Assembly: GCA_028871555.1 (NCBI GenBank)
Contig: JAGWNA010000001.1
Location: forward strand, 1-64,000
Length of the DNA stretch: 64,000 nt
From: Lysobacteraceae bacterium
Lineage (GTDB): Bacteria > Pseudomonadota > Gammaproteobacteria > Xanthomonadales > Rhodanobacteraceae
Reading direction: 5' to 3'
Positions within the stretch are counted from its first letter, which is position 1; each line of letters opens with the position of its first letter. The position numbers and the translations under genes are program-made. The notes beneath the pieces were generated by a model that saw only the letters and a program-made list of their open reading frames with translations, searched no databases and was not told where the DNA came from. Shown in pieces: positions 29,268-40,941 of the stretch.

Positions 29268-31142
29268 TCAGGCCATTTCGCCGCGCAATGCGCGGATCCG
29301 CGTCTCCAATGCGGCAGCGCTGGGCCGCTGCGCCGCCTGCGGCGTATCGACCAGCAGCTCAACCCGCGCGCGGAAACGCCGTGGCAGGCGCGCGCGATGC
29401 AGCATCGAGTCCCGCCGGCTCCACATGCTGCCCCACAGGCCACGCAGCACGATCGGTACCACCGGCACCGGCCGCCGCGCCAGGATCTTCTCCACTCCCG
29501 GGCGAAACGGTGCAATCTTGCCGTCGAGAGTCAGCCCGCCCTCGGGGAAAATGCACACCACTTCACCGGCGGCCAGCGCGGCGTCGATCGCGTCATAGGC
29601 CTGCTGCAGCAAAACCGGATCCTCTTTCTGCCCGGCGATCGGAATCGCCCTGGCGGTACGGAACACGAAACGCAGCAGCGGGATGTTGTAGATCCGGTAG
29701 TACATCACGAAGCGCACCGGCCGCCGCAGGTTGGCCATCAGCAGCAGCGGGTCGATGAAACTGACGTGGTTGCACACCAGCAGCACCGCACCTTGCTCGG
29801 GAATGTGCCGCATGCCGTCGACGCGAACCCGGTACAGCGCGTTCACCAGCACCCAGGTGATGAAACGCATCACGAACTCGGGCACCAGGGTGAAGATGTA
29901 CAGCGCCACCAGTGCGTTCAGCAGCGCCGTGGCAAGAAAGATCTGCGGCACACCGAGGCCCAGCGCGCCCAGACCCAGCCCGAAACCGGCAGCGCAGGTG
30001 ATCAGCAGCGCATTGAGGATATTGTTGCCGGCGATCACCCGCGACAGCCGCTCGCGCGGCGTGCGGCTCTGGATGAACGCGAACAGCGGCACCACGTAGA
30101 ACCCGGCGAACACGCCGATCAGGGTCAGGTCCAGCGCGATGCGCCAGCTGCCTGCCGAGCGCAGGAACGCCAGCCACCCCAGCCCATGCGCCATCGACAT
30201 CCCGGGCTGCGCGAAGAACAGGTCGACGCCGAACGCGGTCAGTCCGAACGCGCCCAGCGGCACCAGGCCCACCTCCACCCGGCGTGCGGACATCCGCTCG
30301 CACAGCAGCGAGCCGATGCCGGTGCCGATGGAGAACAAGGTCAGCACCAGGATCTCGACGGAGCCGTTGCCGCCCAGGTTGAGCCGGGTGTAATTCGGCA
30401 ACTGGGCGATCAGCACGGTGCCGAAGAACCAGAACCACGAAATGCCAAGCACGGCGTTGAACACCGCCGGATCCTTGCGGGTGATGCCAAGCACCTGCAC
30501 GGTTTCGCTGTACGGATTGAAGTTGAACTTCAAATCTGGTGCGGTGGCCGGCGCCGGCGGAATCCCCCGACTGGCCAGATAGCCGGCGACCGCCACGGCA
30601 ATCGTGGCGGCGCCGGCCAGCAAGGTGCCGACGCCGGCGATGGCCATCAACGCGCTGCCGACGATCATGCCGATCAGCATCGCCAGCTGGGTGCCGGTCT
30701 CGATCAGACCGTTGCCGCCGACCAGCTCCTCCGGCTTCAGCGCCTGCGGCAGGATCGCGTACTTGATCGGCCCGAACGTGGTCGAGTGCAGCCCCATCAG
30801 GAACAACACCACCAGCAGCAGGGACGTGTGGTGCGTGTAGAAGCCGATCGCCGCCAGCACCATCGCGAAAATCTCGAACAGCTTGACCCAGCGGATGATC
30901 CGGGTCTTCTCGAACTTCTCGGCCAGTTGCCCGGCGCTGGCCGAGAACAGGAAGAACGGAATGATGAAAAGCGCCGGTGCCAGATTGGTGTAGAGCGACA
31001 CCTTGTGGTCATCCAGCCCCATCTGGAACGCCACCAGCATCACCAGTGCATTGCGGAACGCATTGTCGTTGAAGGCGCCCAGCGCCTGGGTCCAGAAGAA
31101 CGGCGCAAAACGCCGCTTGCCCAGCAGTGCGAATTGGCTCAT
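29268..31142 (-). CDS. MFS transporter fused to 1-acylglycerol-3-phosphate acyltransferase
   Basis: This two-domain protein has 624 residues. Residues about 1-400 form an LplT-like major facilitator domain (FWTQALGAFNDNAFRNALVML start, 12 helices). Residues about 430-620 form a PlsC domain with HX4D (NHVSFIDP near 459) and the second motif FPEGG near 534. It resembles the LplT-Aas lysophospholipid flipping and re-acylation module, but it lacks the acyl-ACP synthetase (AMP-binding) part of fused Aas. A separate acyl donor source would then be needed. The start at 31142 has AAGGGA, and longer upstream extensions are unlikely. Confidence 0.9.
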   Translation of the reverse strand: MSQFALLGKRRFAPFFWTQALGAFNDNAFRNALVMLVAFQMGLDDHKVSLYTNLAPALFIIPFFLFSASAGQLAEKFEKTRIIRWVKLFEIFAMVLAAIGFYTHHTSLLLVVLFLMGLHSTTFGPIKYAILPQALKPEELVGGNGLIETGTQLAMLIGMIVGSALMAIAGVGTLLAGAATIAVAVAGYLASRGIPPAPATAPDLKFNFNPYSETVQVLGITRKDPAVFNAVLGISWFWFFGTVLIAQLPNYTRLNLGGNGSVEILVLTLFSIGTGIGSLLCERMSARRVEVGLVPLGAFGLTAFGVDLFFAQPGMSMAHGLGWLAFLRSAGSWRIALDLTLIGVFAGFYVVPLFAFIQSRTPRERLSRVIAGNNILNALLITCAAGFGLGLGALGLGVPQIFLATALLNALVALYIFTLVPEFVMRFITWVLVNALYRVRVDGMRHIPEQGAVLLVCNHVSFIDPLLLMANLRRPVRFVMYYRIYNIPLLRFVFRTARAIPIAGQKEDPVLLQQAYDAIDAALAAGEVVCIFPEGGLTLDGKIAPFRPGVEKILARRPVPVVPIVLRGLWGSMWSRRDSMLHRARLPRRFRARVELLVDTPQAAQRPSAAALETRIRALRGEMA

Positions 31143-31508
31143 GCCATCCCTTTTGAAAGAAGCTTGCGCATCAGTCGACCCGGCCGTGGCCCCTGGCGGA
31201 GCAGGCACGCAGGCCTGCAGCTTGGTGCTTTGCGGCAAGAAATTGCAAGGCTCATGAAACATTTCACATGCCACAGTACGCCCAGGCTCCTGCGAACCAG
31301 CCGGAACCATGCGCGGCAAGCGGTACCTTGCATGCGAGTCCGGCACACGGCTCCATCGGCGTCTTTCGACGGAAAGGCCGCAACTATTTGCGTCCGAAAG
31401 AATATGGTGCAAAAAATTGTGGCCCACCATGCCTTCGTACTAATCTCGGCCTGGCATTCATGGATGAACTTCCCACGCCATCCTGCATGACTTGCAACAT
31501 CACTTGCC
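31143..31508. other. 366-base divergent intergenic region
   Basis: No gene is recognised here. It holds the promoters of the divergent MFS/acyltransferase gene and the CI-like regulator, but no strong core-promoter match or operator is evident. Several short open frames lack family support. Confidence 0.4.
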
Positions 31509-32096
31509 ATGAATACCGCCATGAAAATGCATCATCCCAATCACCCCACCCCCGCCGGGACTTTTTCGGATCGGATCAAATTGCTGATCCAGCGTGTCGG
31601 CAGCGCCACCGAGATCGCGCGCATGTGCGGGTTTTCCGAGGGCGTGGTGCGCAGCTGGCGCGACGGCAATACCGACCCCTCGCGTGGCCGCTGCGTGACC
31701 CTGGCGCGAACCCTCGGCATCTCGCTGGTCTGGCTGGTGGCCGGTGAAGGCGGGATCCAGGTCGACCCCGCAATCAGCGCCCCGGACGAGCAGCACACGA
31801 CCGAAATGGTTCCGGCGCCGCGCTCGCGAGCCCGCTCCCATCCGGCGTTGACCAGCGCGCCGCTGCGACGGGATGATGCAACGGTGGATGCGCAGCGCCT
31901 GGAAACGGCCATGAAAATCCTGCAGTCGCAGCTTGAACTGGCAGGCGGCCACCTGACCCTGGCCGGCAACTCGGACATGCTGGCAGAACTGTATGCCATC
32001 CTCGGCCCCAACGGGGTCAACGTGGATACCGATGCCATGGTGGATTTCAATCACCGTCTGGCCGAACGCATCCGGCAGAACCGCGATACCGCCTGA
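31509..32096 (+). CDS. Phage CI-repressor-like DNA-binding regulator
   Basis: This 195-residue protein has an N-terminal helix-turn-helix of the CI/Bacteriophage repressor type (FSDRIKLLIQRVGSATEIARMCGFSEGVVRSWRDGNTDPSRGRCVTLARTLGISLVWLVAGEG). No peptidase_S24 domain follows. Instead there is a linker and a short helical C-terminal part (about residues 125-195). It looks chromosomal and stand-alone rather than part of a prophage. The target is unknown. Confidence 0.8.
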   Translation: MNTAMKMHHPNHPTPAGTFSDRIKLLIQRVGSATEIARMCGFSEGVVRSWRDGNTDPSRGRCVTLARTLGISLVWLVAGEGGIQVDPAISAPDEQHTTEMVPAPRSRARSHPALTSAPLRRDDATVDAQRLETAMKILQSQLELAGGHLTLAGNSDMLAELYAILGPNGVNVDTDAMVDFNHRLAERIRQNRDTA

Positions 32097-32224
32097 GGCA
32101 ACTTGCCGTCAGCGGGCAACCGCCGGCGCGCAGAGGCCGTGAACAGTCGACCACCGCAGCGAGAGCGTCGCGGGGTGTTCGTGCCGGCTGCGGTCGCGGC
32201 AGGTGGGCGACCATTCAACGCCTC

Positions 32225-34364
32225 TCAGAGCAGGGCGATATCGGCGATCGCGCTGAACTGCGCTTTCAGCCGACCGAGCAGGGCCAGCCGGTTGGCGCGT
32301 ACCGCCTGATCGTCGGCATTCACCAGCACATTGTCGAAGAACGCATCCACCGGCGCCTGCAACTGCGACAGCCGCGCCAGCACGGCGGTGTAGTCGCCCG
32401 CCCGCAATGACCCGGCCGTCTCGCGCTGCGCCGACGCCAGCGCATCGGCCAGTTCGCGTTCCGCATCGGCCTCGAAACAGGCCGGGTCGACCACGCGGCT
32501 GATCGCCGGCGCACCGGCCTCCTCGGCCTGCTTGCGCAGGATGTTGGCGACGCGCTTGTTGGCGGCGGCCAGACTGGCCGCTTCCGGACGCCGGCCGAAC
32601 TCGGCCACCGCCCGCAGGCGCCGGTCGAAATCCGCCAGGCTGCCCGGCTGTACCGCCAGCACCGCCTCGAACTGCGCGTTGTCGAAGCCCTGTTCGGCGT
32701 AATAGCCACGCAGGCGATCGAGCACGAAGTCGTACAGCTCCTCGAGCAGGATCGCCCGCCGATGGCCGGCGTTCAATACCGGCGGCTTGCCGTCCTTGCC
32801 GGGTTTGAGACCCGCCGCCAGCGCATCGTCGGGAAGCAGCTCGAGCGCCTCGATGAAACTGCCCCGGAGGTCGATCTCCATGCCGGCCTCGATCAGCGTG
32901 CGCGCCAGACCCAGTGCCGCCCGGCGCAACGCGAACGGGTCCCTGTTCCCGCCCGGCCTCATGCCGACGGCGAAGATGCCGGCCAGCGTATCGAGCCGTT
33001 CGGCCACGGCCAGCACCTGGCCGACCTTGCCTGGCGCGATCGCATCACCGGCGAAGCGCGGCTGGTAGTAGCTGTCCAGCGCCTCGGCGATCTGCGCCGG
33101 TTCGCCATGCCTGCCGGCGTAGTAACGCCCCATCACGCCCTGCAGCTCCGGGAATTCACCGACCATGCGGGTGAGCAGATCGCATTTGCTCAATGCCGCC
33201 GCCCGGGTCGCCTGGCCGGCATCGACGCCGACCCGGTTGGCGATCACGCGGGCCAGTTCGGCCACCCGCACGCTCTTGTCCCACAGGCTGCCGAGGGCCT
33301 GCTGGTAGGTGACGTTTTTCAGCTGGTCCTGATAATCGGCCAGCGGCGTCTTCAGGTCCTCGTCCCAGAAGAACTTGGCATCGGCGAAACGCGGCCGGAT
33401 CACCCGCTCGTAACCCTTGCGGATTTCCGCCGGATCGCGGCTTTCGATGTTGGCAATCCCGATGAAATGCTCGGTGAGCTTGCCGGCCTCGTCAAATACG
33501 GGCACGAATTTCTGGTTCGCCACCATGGTGGTCACCAGCGCCTCCGGCGGAACATCGAGGAACTCTTTCTCGAAGGTGCAGGCGATCGCGACCGGCCACT
33601 CGGTGAGATTGGCCAGCTCATCGAGCAGCGCATCGTCCAGCCGCGGCATGCCGCCGATCTGTCCGGCCACCTGCTCGACCTGTGCGCGGATGCGCCGGCG
33701 GCGCTCGAGCGGATCGGCCAGCACCCTGGCCGCACGCATTGCATCCAGCCAGCCGTCGGCATCGGCCACGTGCACCGGCTGCGGATGCATGAAGCGATGA
33801 CCGCGCGACTTGCGGCCGCTCTTCAACCCCATGACTTCGCCATCGACGATATCCGCGCCGTGCAGGATCACCAGCCAGTGCGCGGGACGCACGAAGCTGT
33901 ACTCGTGGTCGGCCCAGCGCATCGGCCGGGGAATCGGCAGGCCCTTGAGCGCCTCGTCGAGAATTTCCGGCACCAATGCCGCCAGCGGCTGACCCGGCTT
34001 GACCGTGCGCCAGACGAACCACGAGCCCTTGCTGGTCTCGAGTTTTTCCAGCTGTCCCACGCCGACGCCGCAGGACTGCGCAAAACCGAGCAGTGCCCCG
34101 GTGGGCTGGCCTTGCCCGTCCAGCGCGGCGCTCAACGCCGGACCGCGGCGTTCGATCACCTGTTCCGGCTGGACCGCGGCCACGCCCGGAACAAGCACGG
34201 CCAACCGACGCGGCGAGGCGTAGGCCTGGGCCAGATCGAGTTCGGCGGCAATCCCGCGCCGGGCCAGGCCATCGCAGATGCCGCGCAGGAACGCCGCGGA
34301 AAGTTCATCCAGCGCCTTCGGCGGAAGTTCTTCGGTGCCCAGTTCGATCAGCAGCGGCTTGTGC

Positions 34365-34372
<8 letters not shown>
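32225..34372 (-). CDS. glyS: Glycyl-tRNA synthetase beta subunit
   Basis: This 715-residue beta subunit of the alpha2beta2 glycyl-tRNA synthetase has the N-terminal [14 protein letters not shown] and a long HD-like and anticodon-binding C-terminal region. The start at 34372 overlaps the end of glyQ by 8 bases, so they are coupled. Confidence 0.97.
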
Positions 34373-35276
<904 letters not shown>

Positions 35277-35396
35277 GGTTTCCGTGACCTTGGATAAAGC
35301 GCGTTGATAAAGCGCGTTAGTATAGCCGCAGCTCGCTTTCCCGCCGGCAGATTGCCGGGTCAGGGTCGGCAGCAGCATCTCGGGAGCCTGATCTGG

Positions 35397-37220
35397 ATGG
35401 CTGCTTCACCACAAATCGCGTCCATGCTCGGCCGTCGCGGCAAGCTGCAGCTGGACGATCTGCTGGCGGCTCTGGTGGTCGACGGCTACGTGCTGGCCGA
35501 CGATGCCAAAAACGTGCGCATGGGCGCGCGTGCAGGCCGCAGCACGGTGGAACTGCATCCGCTGGTGCTGGTCGCCAACGCCAAGCTGACCAACCGACTC
35601 GACCCCGGCCGGCCACTGAGCCTTGAGGTGATGACCGAATGGCTGGCCGGCCAGGCGGCCCTGCCCTATCTCAAGATCGACCCGATGAAGATCAACGCCG
35701 CCTCGGTGACCCAGGTGGTGAGCCATGCGTATGCCCAGCGCCACCGGATTCTGCCGATCGCGGCCACGCCCGGCGAGGTGACCTTCGCCACCTGCGAACC
35801 GTTCGACGCCGGCTGGGCCAGGGATCTGTCGCAGATGCTGCGCCGGGACGTGCGGCGCGTGGTGGCCAGCCCGCTCGACATCAACCGCTACCTGCAGGAG
35901 TTCTACGGCGTCCAGCGCTCGATCCAGCTGGCGCAGGATGCCAAGGCCAGCGGCAGCGACAGCTCCGCGGCCCTGCTCAACTTCGAGCAGCTGGTGGAGC
36001 TGGGCAAGGCAGGCGAAGTCGGGGCCGACGACCGTCATGTCGTGCATATCGTCGACTGGCTGCTGCAATATGCGTTCGAGCAGCGCGCCTCCGACATCCA
36101 TCTGGAGCCGCGCCGCGAGACCGGACACCTGCGCTTCCGCATCGACGGCATCATGCACAAGGTGTTCGAGCTGCCCACGCCGGTGATGACCGCCGTCACG
36201 GCGCGCATCAAGATTCTCGGGCGCATGGACGTGGCGGAGAAACGCCGGCCGCAGGATGGCCGCATCAAGACCCGCTCCGCTTCCGGCCGCGAAGTGGAGT
36301 TGCGCGTCTCCAGCATGCCCACCGCCTTCGGCGAAAAGGTGGTGATGCGCATCTTCGACCCCGACCTGGTGGTCAAGGATTTCGCCCAGCTCGGCTTCTC
36401 CGCCGCCGAGGGCGCGCAATGGCGCAGCATGGTCGAGCGGCCGCACGGCATCGTGCTGGTCACCGGCCCCACCGGCTCGGGCAAGACCACCACGCTGTAT
36501 TCCACGCTCAGGCACCTGGCCACGCCTGAACTCAACGTGTGCACGGTGGAAGACCCGATCGAGATGGTCTCGCCCGAATTCAACCAGATGCAGGTGCATG
36601 CGGCGATCGAGCTGGATTTTGCCGCGGGAGTGCGCACGTTGCTGCGCCAGGATCCGGACATCATCATGGTCGGCGAGATCCGCGACCTCGAAACCGCGCA
36701 GATGGCGGTGCAGGCGTCGCTCACCGGCCACCTGGTGCTTTCGACCCTGCACACCAACGACGCGCCCAGCGCGGTCACCCGGCTGCTCGACCTGGGCGTG
36801 CCGCACTACCTGGTCCAGTCCACGCTTTCCGGCGTGGTCGCGCAGCGGCTGGTACGCACCCTGTGTCCGCACTGCAAGCAGGCGACCACGCAGGATCCGC
36901 AGCCATGGACCGTGCTCACGCACGGCTGGTCGATCCCGCTGCCGGAGACGGTGTTCAAGCCGGTCGGTTGCCTGGAATGCCGCAACACCGGGTTTCTCGG
37001 CCGCACCGGCATCTACGAGATGATGCGGCTTTCGCCGCGACTGCGCGGACTGATCGGCGCCCAGCTCGATCTGGGACGGTTCGGTCAGGCGGCATTGGCC
37101 GAGGGCATGCGCCCGTTGCGCATCTCCGCCGCCAACCAGGTGGCGTGCGGACTGACGACCGTGCAGGAAATTCTCACCGTACTCCCACCGATCGAGGCAT
37201 TCGATGATATCGAGCCCTGA
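35397..37220 (+). CDS. GspE/PilB-family secretion ATPase
   Basis: The 607-residue hexameric ATPase has an MshEN-like N-terminal domain. The catalytic domain carries Walker [11 protein letters not shown], an Asp-box region, Walker [12 protein letters not shown], and the histidine box STLHTNDA. A four-cysteine zinc region is near the end (CPHCKQ ... CLECRNTGF). It could power type II secretion or type IV pilus-like assembly. No other secretion gene is adjacent, so I do not decide. The proposed start at 35397 has GGAG upstream but with loose spacing. An earlier start at 35304 is possible. Confidence 0.88.
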   Translation: MAASPQIASMLGRRGKLQLDDLLAALVVDGYVLADDAKNVRMGARAGRSTVELHPLVLVANAKLTNRLDPGRPLSLEVMTEWLAGQAALPYLKIDPMKINAASVTQVVSHAYAQRHRILPIAATPGEVTFATCEPFDAGWARDLSQMLRRDVRRVVASPLDINRYLQEFYGVQRSIQLAQDAKASGSDSSAALLNFEQLVELGKAGEVGADDRHVVHIVDWLLQYAFEQRASDIHLEPRRETGHLRFRIDGIMHKVFELPTPVMTAVTARIKILGRMDVAEKRRPQDGRIKTRSASGREVELRVSSMPTAFGEKVVMRIFDPDLVVKDFAQLGFSAAEGAQWRSMVERPHGIVLVTGPTGSGKTTTLYSTLRHLATPELNVCTVEDPIEMVSPEFNQMQVHAAIELDFAAGVRTLLRQDPDIIMVGEIRDLETAQMAVQASLTGHLVLSTLHTNDAPSAVTRLLDLGVPHYLVQSTLSGVVAQRLVRTLCPHCKQATTQDPQPWTVLTHGWSIPLPETVFKPVGCLECRNTGFLGRTGIYEMMRLSPRLRGLIGAQLDLGRFGQAALAEGMRPLRISAANQVACGLTTVQEILTVLPPIEAFDDIEP

Positions 37221-37253
37221 AGACGGCCAGACCGGCCACGGCCGCCATCCTGC

Positions 37254-37988
37254 ATGAAACCAGTCCTGATCATCCGCACCGGCCGTGCGCCGGACAGCAT
37301 ACGCGCCCGGCATGGCGATTTTCCGCACTGGTTCCGGCTCGGCACGCGGCTGCTGCCGCAGCAGCTGCGGATCGTCGATGTCGCCGCCGGCGAGTTGCCG
37401 CCGCCACCGCAGGATGTCGCCGGCGCCATGATCACCGGTTCGGCCGCGATGGTCACCGAGTGCGCGCCGTGGAGCGAGCGCACCGCCGGCTGGATCCGCG
37501 ACGCGATGGATGTCGAGCTGCCCTTGTTCGGGGTCTGCTACGGCCACCAGCTGATGGCGCATGCCCTGGGAGGGCGCGTCGGCTATCTGCCGGGCGGGCG
37601 CGAGATCGGCACCCAGTCGATCGAACTGCTGCCCGCGGCCGGCCGCGATCCGCTGGCCGCCAGCCTGCCGGCCAGCTTCCGTGCGCATACGACCCACGAG
37701 CAGAGCGTGCTCGAGGCACCGCACGGGTCCGCCGTGCTGGCCCGCTCCGCGCGCGATCCGCATCAGCTGCTGCGCCACGGACCCAACGCACTGAGCGTGC
37801 AGTTCCACCCCGAATTCAATGCCGAGATCATGCGTGGCTATATCCGGCGCAAACTCGCCGACATGCGTCGCGAGGGCGTCGATCCGCAGCAGATCTTCGG
37901 CGCGGTTGCCGCCACGCCGATCGCCCGTCGACTGCTGCGACTGTTTGCCCGCAAGCATGGCTGGACCGGCGTGACCGGATGGGGTTGA
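37254..37988 (+). CDS. Class I glutamine amidotransferase-like protein
   Basis: This 244-residue GATase1 protein has the nucleophile cysteine in GVCYGHQLMAHALGG and a FHPEF catalytic histidine-glutamate. It resembles GMP-synthase-like amidotransferases that are found alone. It lies 33 bases after the secretion ATPase but is not obviously related in function. It ends 4 bases before the convergent rhomboid gene. Confidence 0.87.
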   Translation: MKPVLIIRTGRAPDSIRARHGDFPHWFRLGTRLLPQQLRIVDVAAGELPPPPQDVAGAMITGSAAMVTECAPWSERTAGWIRDAMDVELPLFGVCYGHQLMAHALGGRVGYLPGGREIGTQSIELLPAAGRDPLAASLPASFRAHTTHEQSVLEAPHGSAVLARSARDPHQLLRHGPNALSVQFHPEFNAEIMRGYIRRKLADMRREGVDPQQIFGAVAATPIARRLLRLFARKHGWTGVTGWG

Positions 37989-37992
37989 CCGG

Positions 37993-38676
37993 TCAACCGC
38001 GCATCCGGCGGGCAATCGACTGCCGCGAAAAAAAAGCAAAGACCAGGCCGAACAGGAATCCGCCGATATGCGCCCACCAGACATGGGCGCCATAGCTCGG
38101 CCCGGCATAACTGAACAGCAACTGCAACACCACCCAGATACCGATCAGCAGGAACGCCGGCACCCGCACGAACTCCAGATACGCCCCCAGCGGCAACACC
38201 AGGCCCAGCCTGGCGCGGGGAAACAGCGCCACATACGTGCCGACCACGGCCGACACCGCCCCGCTGCAGCCGATGATCGGCAGATGCACGCCGGTCAGCG
38301 ACAAGGCGCCGATCAGGTTGGCCACGATGCCGCCGAATACGAACAGCGACAGGAACCGCAACGAGCCCAGGACCCGCTCGCCCGGCAGACCGAAGATCAC
38401 CAGAAACAGCAGATTGCTCAACAGGTGCAGCCAGGCCACATGGATGAACAGGGCGGTGAACAGGCGCAACAGCGCCGGATCGCCCAATTGCGGCAGAAAC
38501 GCTTCATGCGGGTCGAAGATATTGGCCGGCACCGTGCCCCATTCCAGCAACAGCGCAACCCGCTGCGGTGCCGGCATCAGCACCAGCCCGACGAAGCACA
38601 GCACGCAGACGCTGACGATCAACATCGTTGCCCAATGCCATCGCGGACGGCGACGCGTCTCGACATGAACGAACAA
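37993..38676 (-). CDS. Rhomboid family intramembrane serine protease
   Basis: The 227-residue polytopic protein has the rhomboid catalytic serine in IIGCSGAVSAVVG (near residue 137) and the histidine in WWAHIGGFLFG (near 200). There are six or more helices and the loop HVAWLHLLSNLLFL. I place the start at a TTG (38676) because GGAGG lies 8 bases upstream. The next ATG (about 38619) would cut into the first membrane helix region. A TTG start is unusual and should lower expression. Confidence 0.85.
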   Translation of the reverse strand: MFVHVETRRRPRWHWATMLIVSVCVLCFVGLVLMPAPQRVALLLEWGTVPANIFDPHEAFLPQLGDPALLRLFTALFIHVAWLHLLSNLLFLVIFGLPGERVLGSLRFLSLFVFGGIVANLIGALSLTGVHLPIIGCSGAVSAVVGTYVALFPRARLGLVLPLGAYLEFVRVPAFLLIGIWVVLQLLFSYAGPSYGAHVWWAHIGGFLFGLVFAFFSRQSIARRMRG

Positions 38677-38911
38677 AGGCGTGTTCCTCCCAAGCCCGCC
38701 GCCATGGCGGAACCACCCGCATGATAGGACAGCCCGATCCGCCTCGCGGGCCTGCGTGAAAACGCCGCCATCCGCCGCGACCCTCGCCGCGGGCCGGCGG
38801 CCTATACTTGCCCCACAGTCACTGCTGCTTACCTGCGGCTGCTTGCCCGGTCGGATTCCCGGCCGATACCGGCGGTCCGCTTTCAACTGCCGTCGCTGCC
38901 AGAACCCGAGC

Positions 38912-40941
38912 ATGTCTGAAAAACTGCGCCCTACCCGAGCGGTATATCTCCTGGCAATACTGACGATCGTCGCGATTGCCATGCTGGTGGCCTCGTTGCT
39001 GCTGAACATGCGGACGCGCGATCTGGAACGTTCGCGCCAGGAAACGGCCAGCCTCACGCGCATGCTGATGGATCAGACCGAGCAGTCTTTTCACAACGCC
39101 GACCTTGCGCTGCGGAGCATCCAGGACCGCTTGCAGACGCCGTACGGCACGCAACTGAAGCTCGACAGCCTGCCCATCCAGCTGCTGCTGAGCACACGCA
39201 TCACCGGATTGCGCCAGGTGGCGGAATTGTTCATCGTCGACGCCAACGGCCTGATCGCGAATTCGTCGAGCCAGGAGCAAATGCAGCACGCATCGGTAGC
39301 CGACTGCGATTACTTCAAATACTTTTCCGCAGGAAAGGGAAAGGGCTTTTCATAAGCAGGCCGTCCAAGAGCGCCCCCAATGCGCCCTGGAGGCTTTATG
39401 TTGCCCGGCGCGTCGATGAGGTGAACGGAAAATTCCGCGGCGTCGTGGTCGCCGCCATCGATCTGGATCATTTCGAACAGTTTTATGCCTACATGGAACA
39501 GGATTTCCAGCGGCCGATCGGGCTGTATCTCAATGACGGCACCCTGATCGCCAGCCTGCCCCACCGCGAAAGCGGCATCGGCAAACCCGCACCCGAGTTG
39601 CAGGGCGTGCAATTCACGACGACCGACTTCAATGTAAGAGACTTCGGCCGCACGGCCAGAGACGGTACGAAGCAGGTCTTCACACTGGGCTACGTGACGG
39701 ATTTCCCGTTGCTGGTGAGCGTGACCAACAACAATGCGGAAACGCTGGCCAGCTGGCGCGAGACCGCGATCACGGTCGTGCTCGGCGCGCTGCTGGTGTG
39801 CATCTTCATCGGCATTGCCGCAGCCCTGCTGGCGATCGAGCTGCGGCGCGAAGGGATGCTCAGTTCGGCCCTGCAGGAGGCCGACGACCGCTACCGGCTC
39901 ACCATCGATTCGGTGATGGACGCGATCATCTCCACCGACCAGGGGCTGAACATCGTCATGTTCAACAGGGCGGCGGAACTGATGTTCGGTGCACCCGCCG
40001 CGCAGATCATCGGCAAGCCGCTGGCCACCCTGCTGCCGGTACAGCGGCGGGAAGCGCACGACGAACACATCAAGACCTTCATGGCCTCGGCCGTTCCCTC
40101 GCGAACGATGGCGATGCAGATGGAGATTTGCGGGCTGCGTGCCGACGGCAGCGAATTCCCGATCGAGTCGGCGATTTCCCAAACGGTCATCAACGGCAAG
40201 CCCCAGCTCACCGCCGTACTGCGCGACATCACCGACCGGCGCCGCAAGGAGGCGGCCCTCAATGAGTTGAATTCGGAGTTGCGCCGACTGTCCATTTCAC
40301 TGCAATCGGTCCGCGAGGAGGAACGCACGCGCATTTCGCGCGAGCTGCACGATGACCTCGGCCAGCAGCTGACCGGGCTCAAGCTGGAATTGACGTGGTT
40401 CAGCGGACGCCTCAAGGACGGACGCGATGCCGAGCCCGGGACCCTGGACTCCATGCGCGAGATGCTGGACGGAGCGATCAGCTCGGTGCGCCGCATCTCG
40501 AGCGAGCTCAGGCCGCGGATTCTGGATGATCTCGACCTGGGCGAGGCCATTTCCTGGCAAGTGGCGGAGATCACCAGGCGCAGCAATATCCGGGTCGAGT
40601 GCGATCTGCCGGCTGCCGTGCTTGTCACGGACGATGCCATGGCGACCGCGCTGTTCCGGATCGTGCAGGAAGCGTTGACGAATGTGGCGCGCCACGCGGA
40701 AGCGGACAGGCTGGAAGTCAGCCTGGTCAGGGAGGGCGACGGCGTGGTGCTGCGGGTACGCGATTCGGGCAAGGGTTTCGTGCACGACCACGGCGGCAGC
40801 GGCATCGGGCTGGTCAGCATGCGCGAACGCGCTGCGGCGCTCGGTGGCAGGTTCACCATCATCAGTGCTCCCGGATGCGGCACCACGATCGAAATACACG
40901 TTCCGCTCGATGTCCCGGCCATGCTGGAAGACGAGGCATGA
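38912..40941 (+). pseudogene. Sensor histidine kinase (PAS, HisKA_3) with frameshift
   Basis: A two-component kinase gene is split by a one-base deletion near the T-run at about 39345-39348. The first frame ends with a stop at 39355. The second frame continues exactly where the protein should (RPSKSAPNAPWRLYVARRVDEV...). Adding one base gives a continuous 676-residue protein. Its domains are two membrane helices (about 10-32 and 285-307) with a double-Cache-like periplasmic sensor between them, a PAS domain (about 325-440), HisKA_3 with RELHDDLG (near 477), and a HATPase domain. The response regulator follows with a 4-base overlap. It may be a true lesion or a homopolymer error. Confidence 0.85.

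Noticed and set aside
35406..38108. 900-codon open frame on the minus strand
   Set aside because: It lies opposite the secretion ATPase and amidotransferase genes, both with clear family motifs. Its composition is that of a shadow frame.
39340..39360. Programmed ribosomal frameshift in the kinase gene
   Set aside because: There is only a four-T run, with no clear slippery heptamer or downstream structure. A deletion or sequencing error is simpler.
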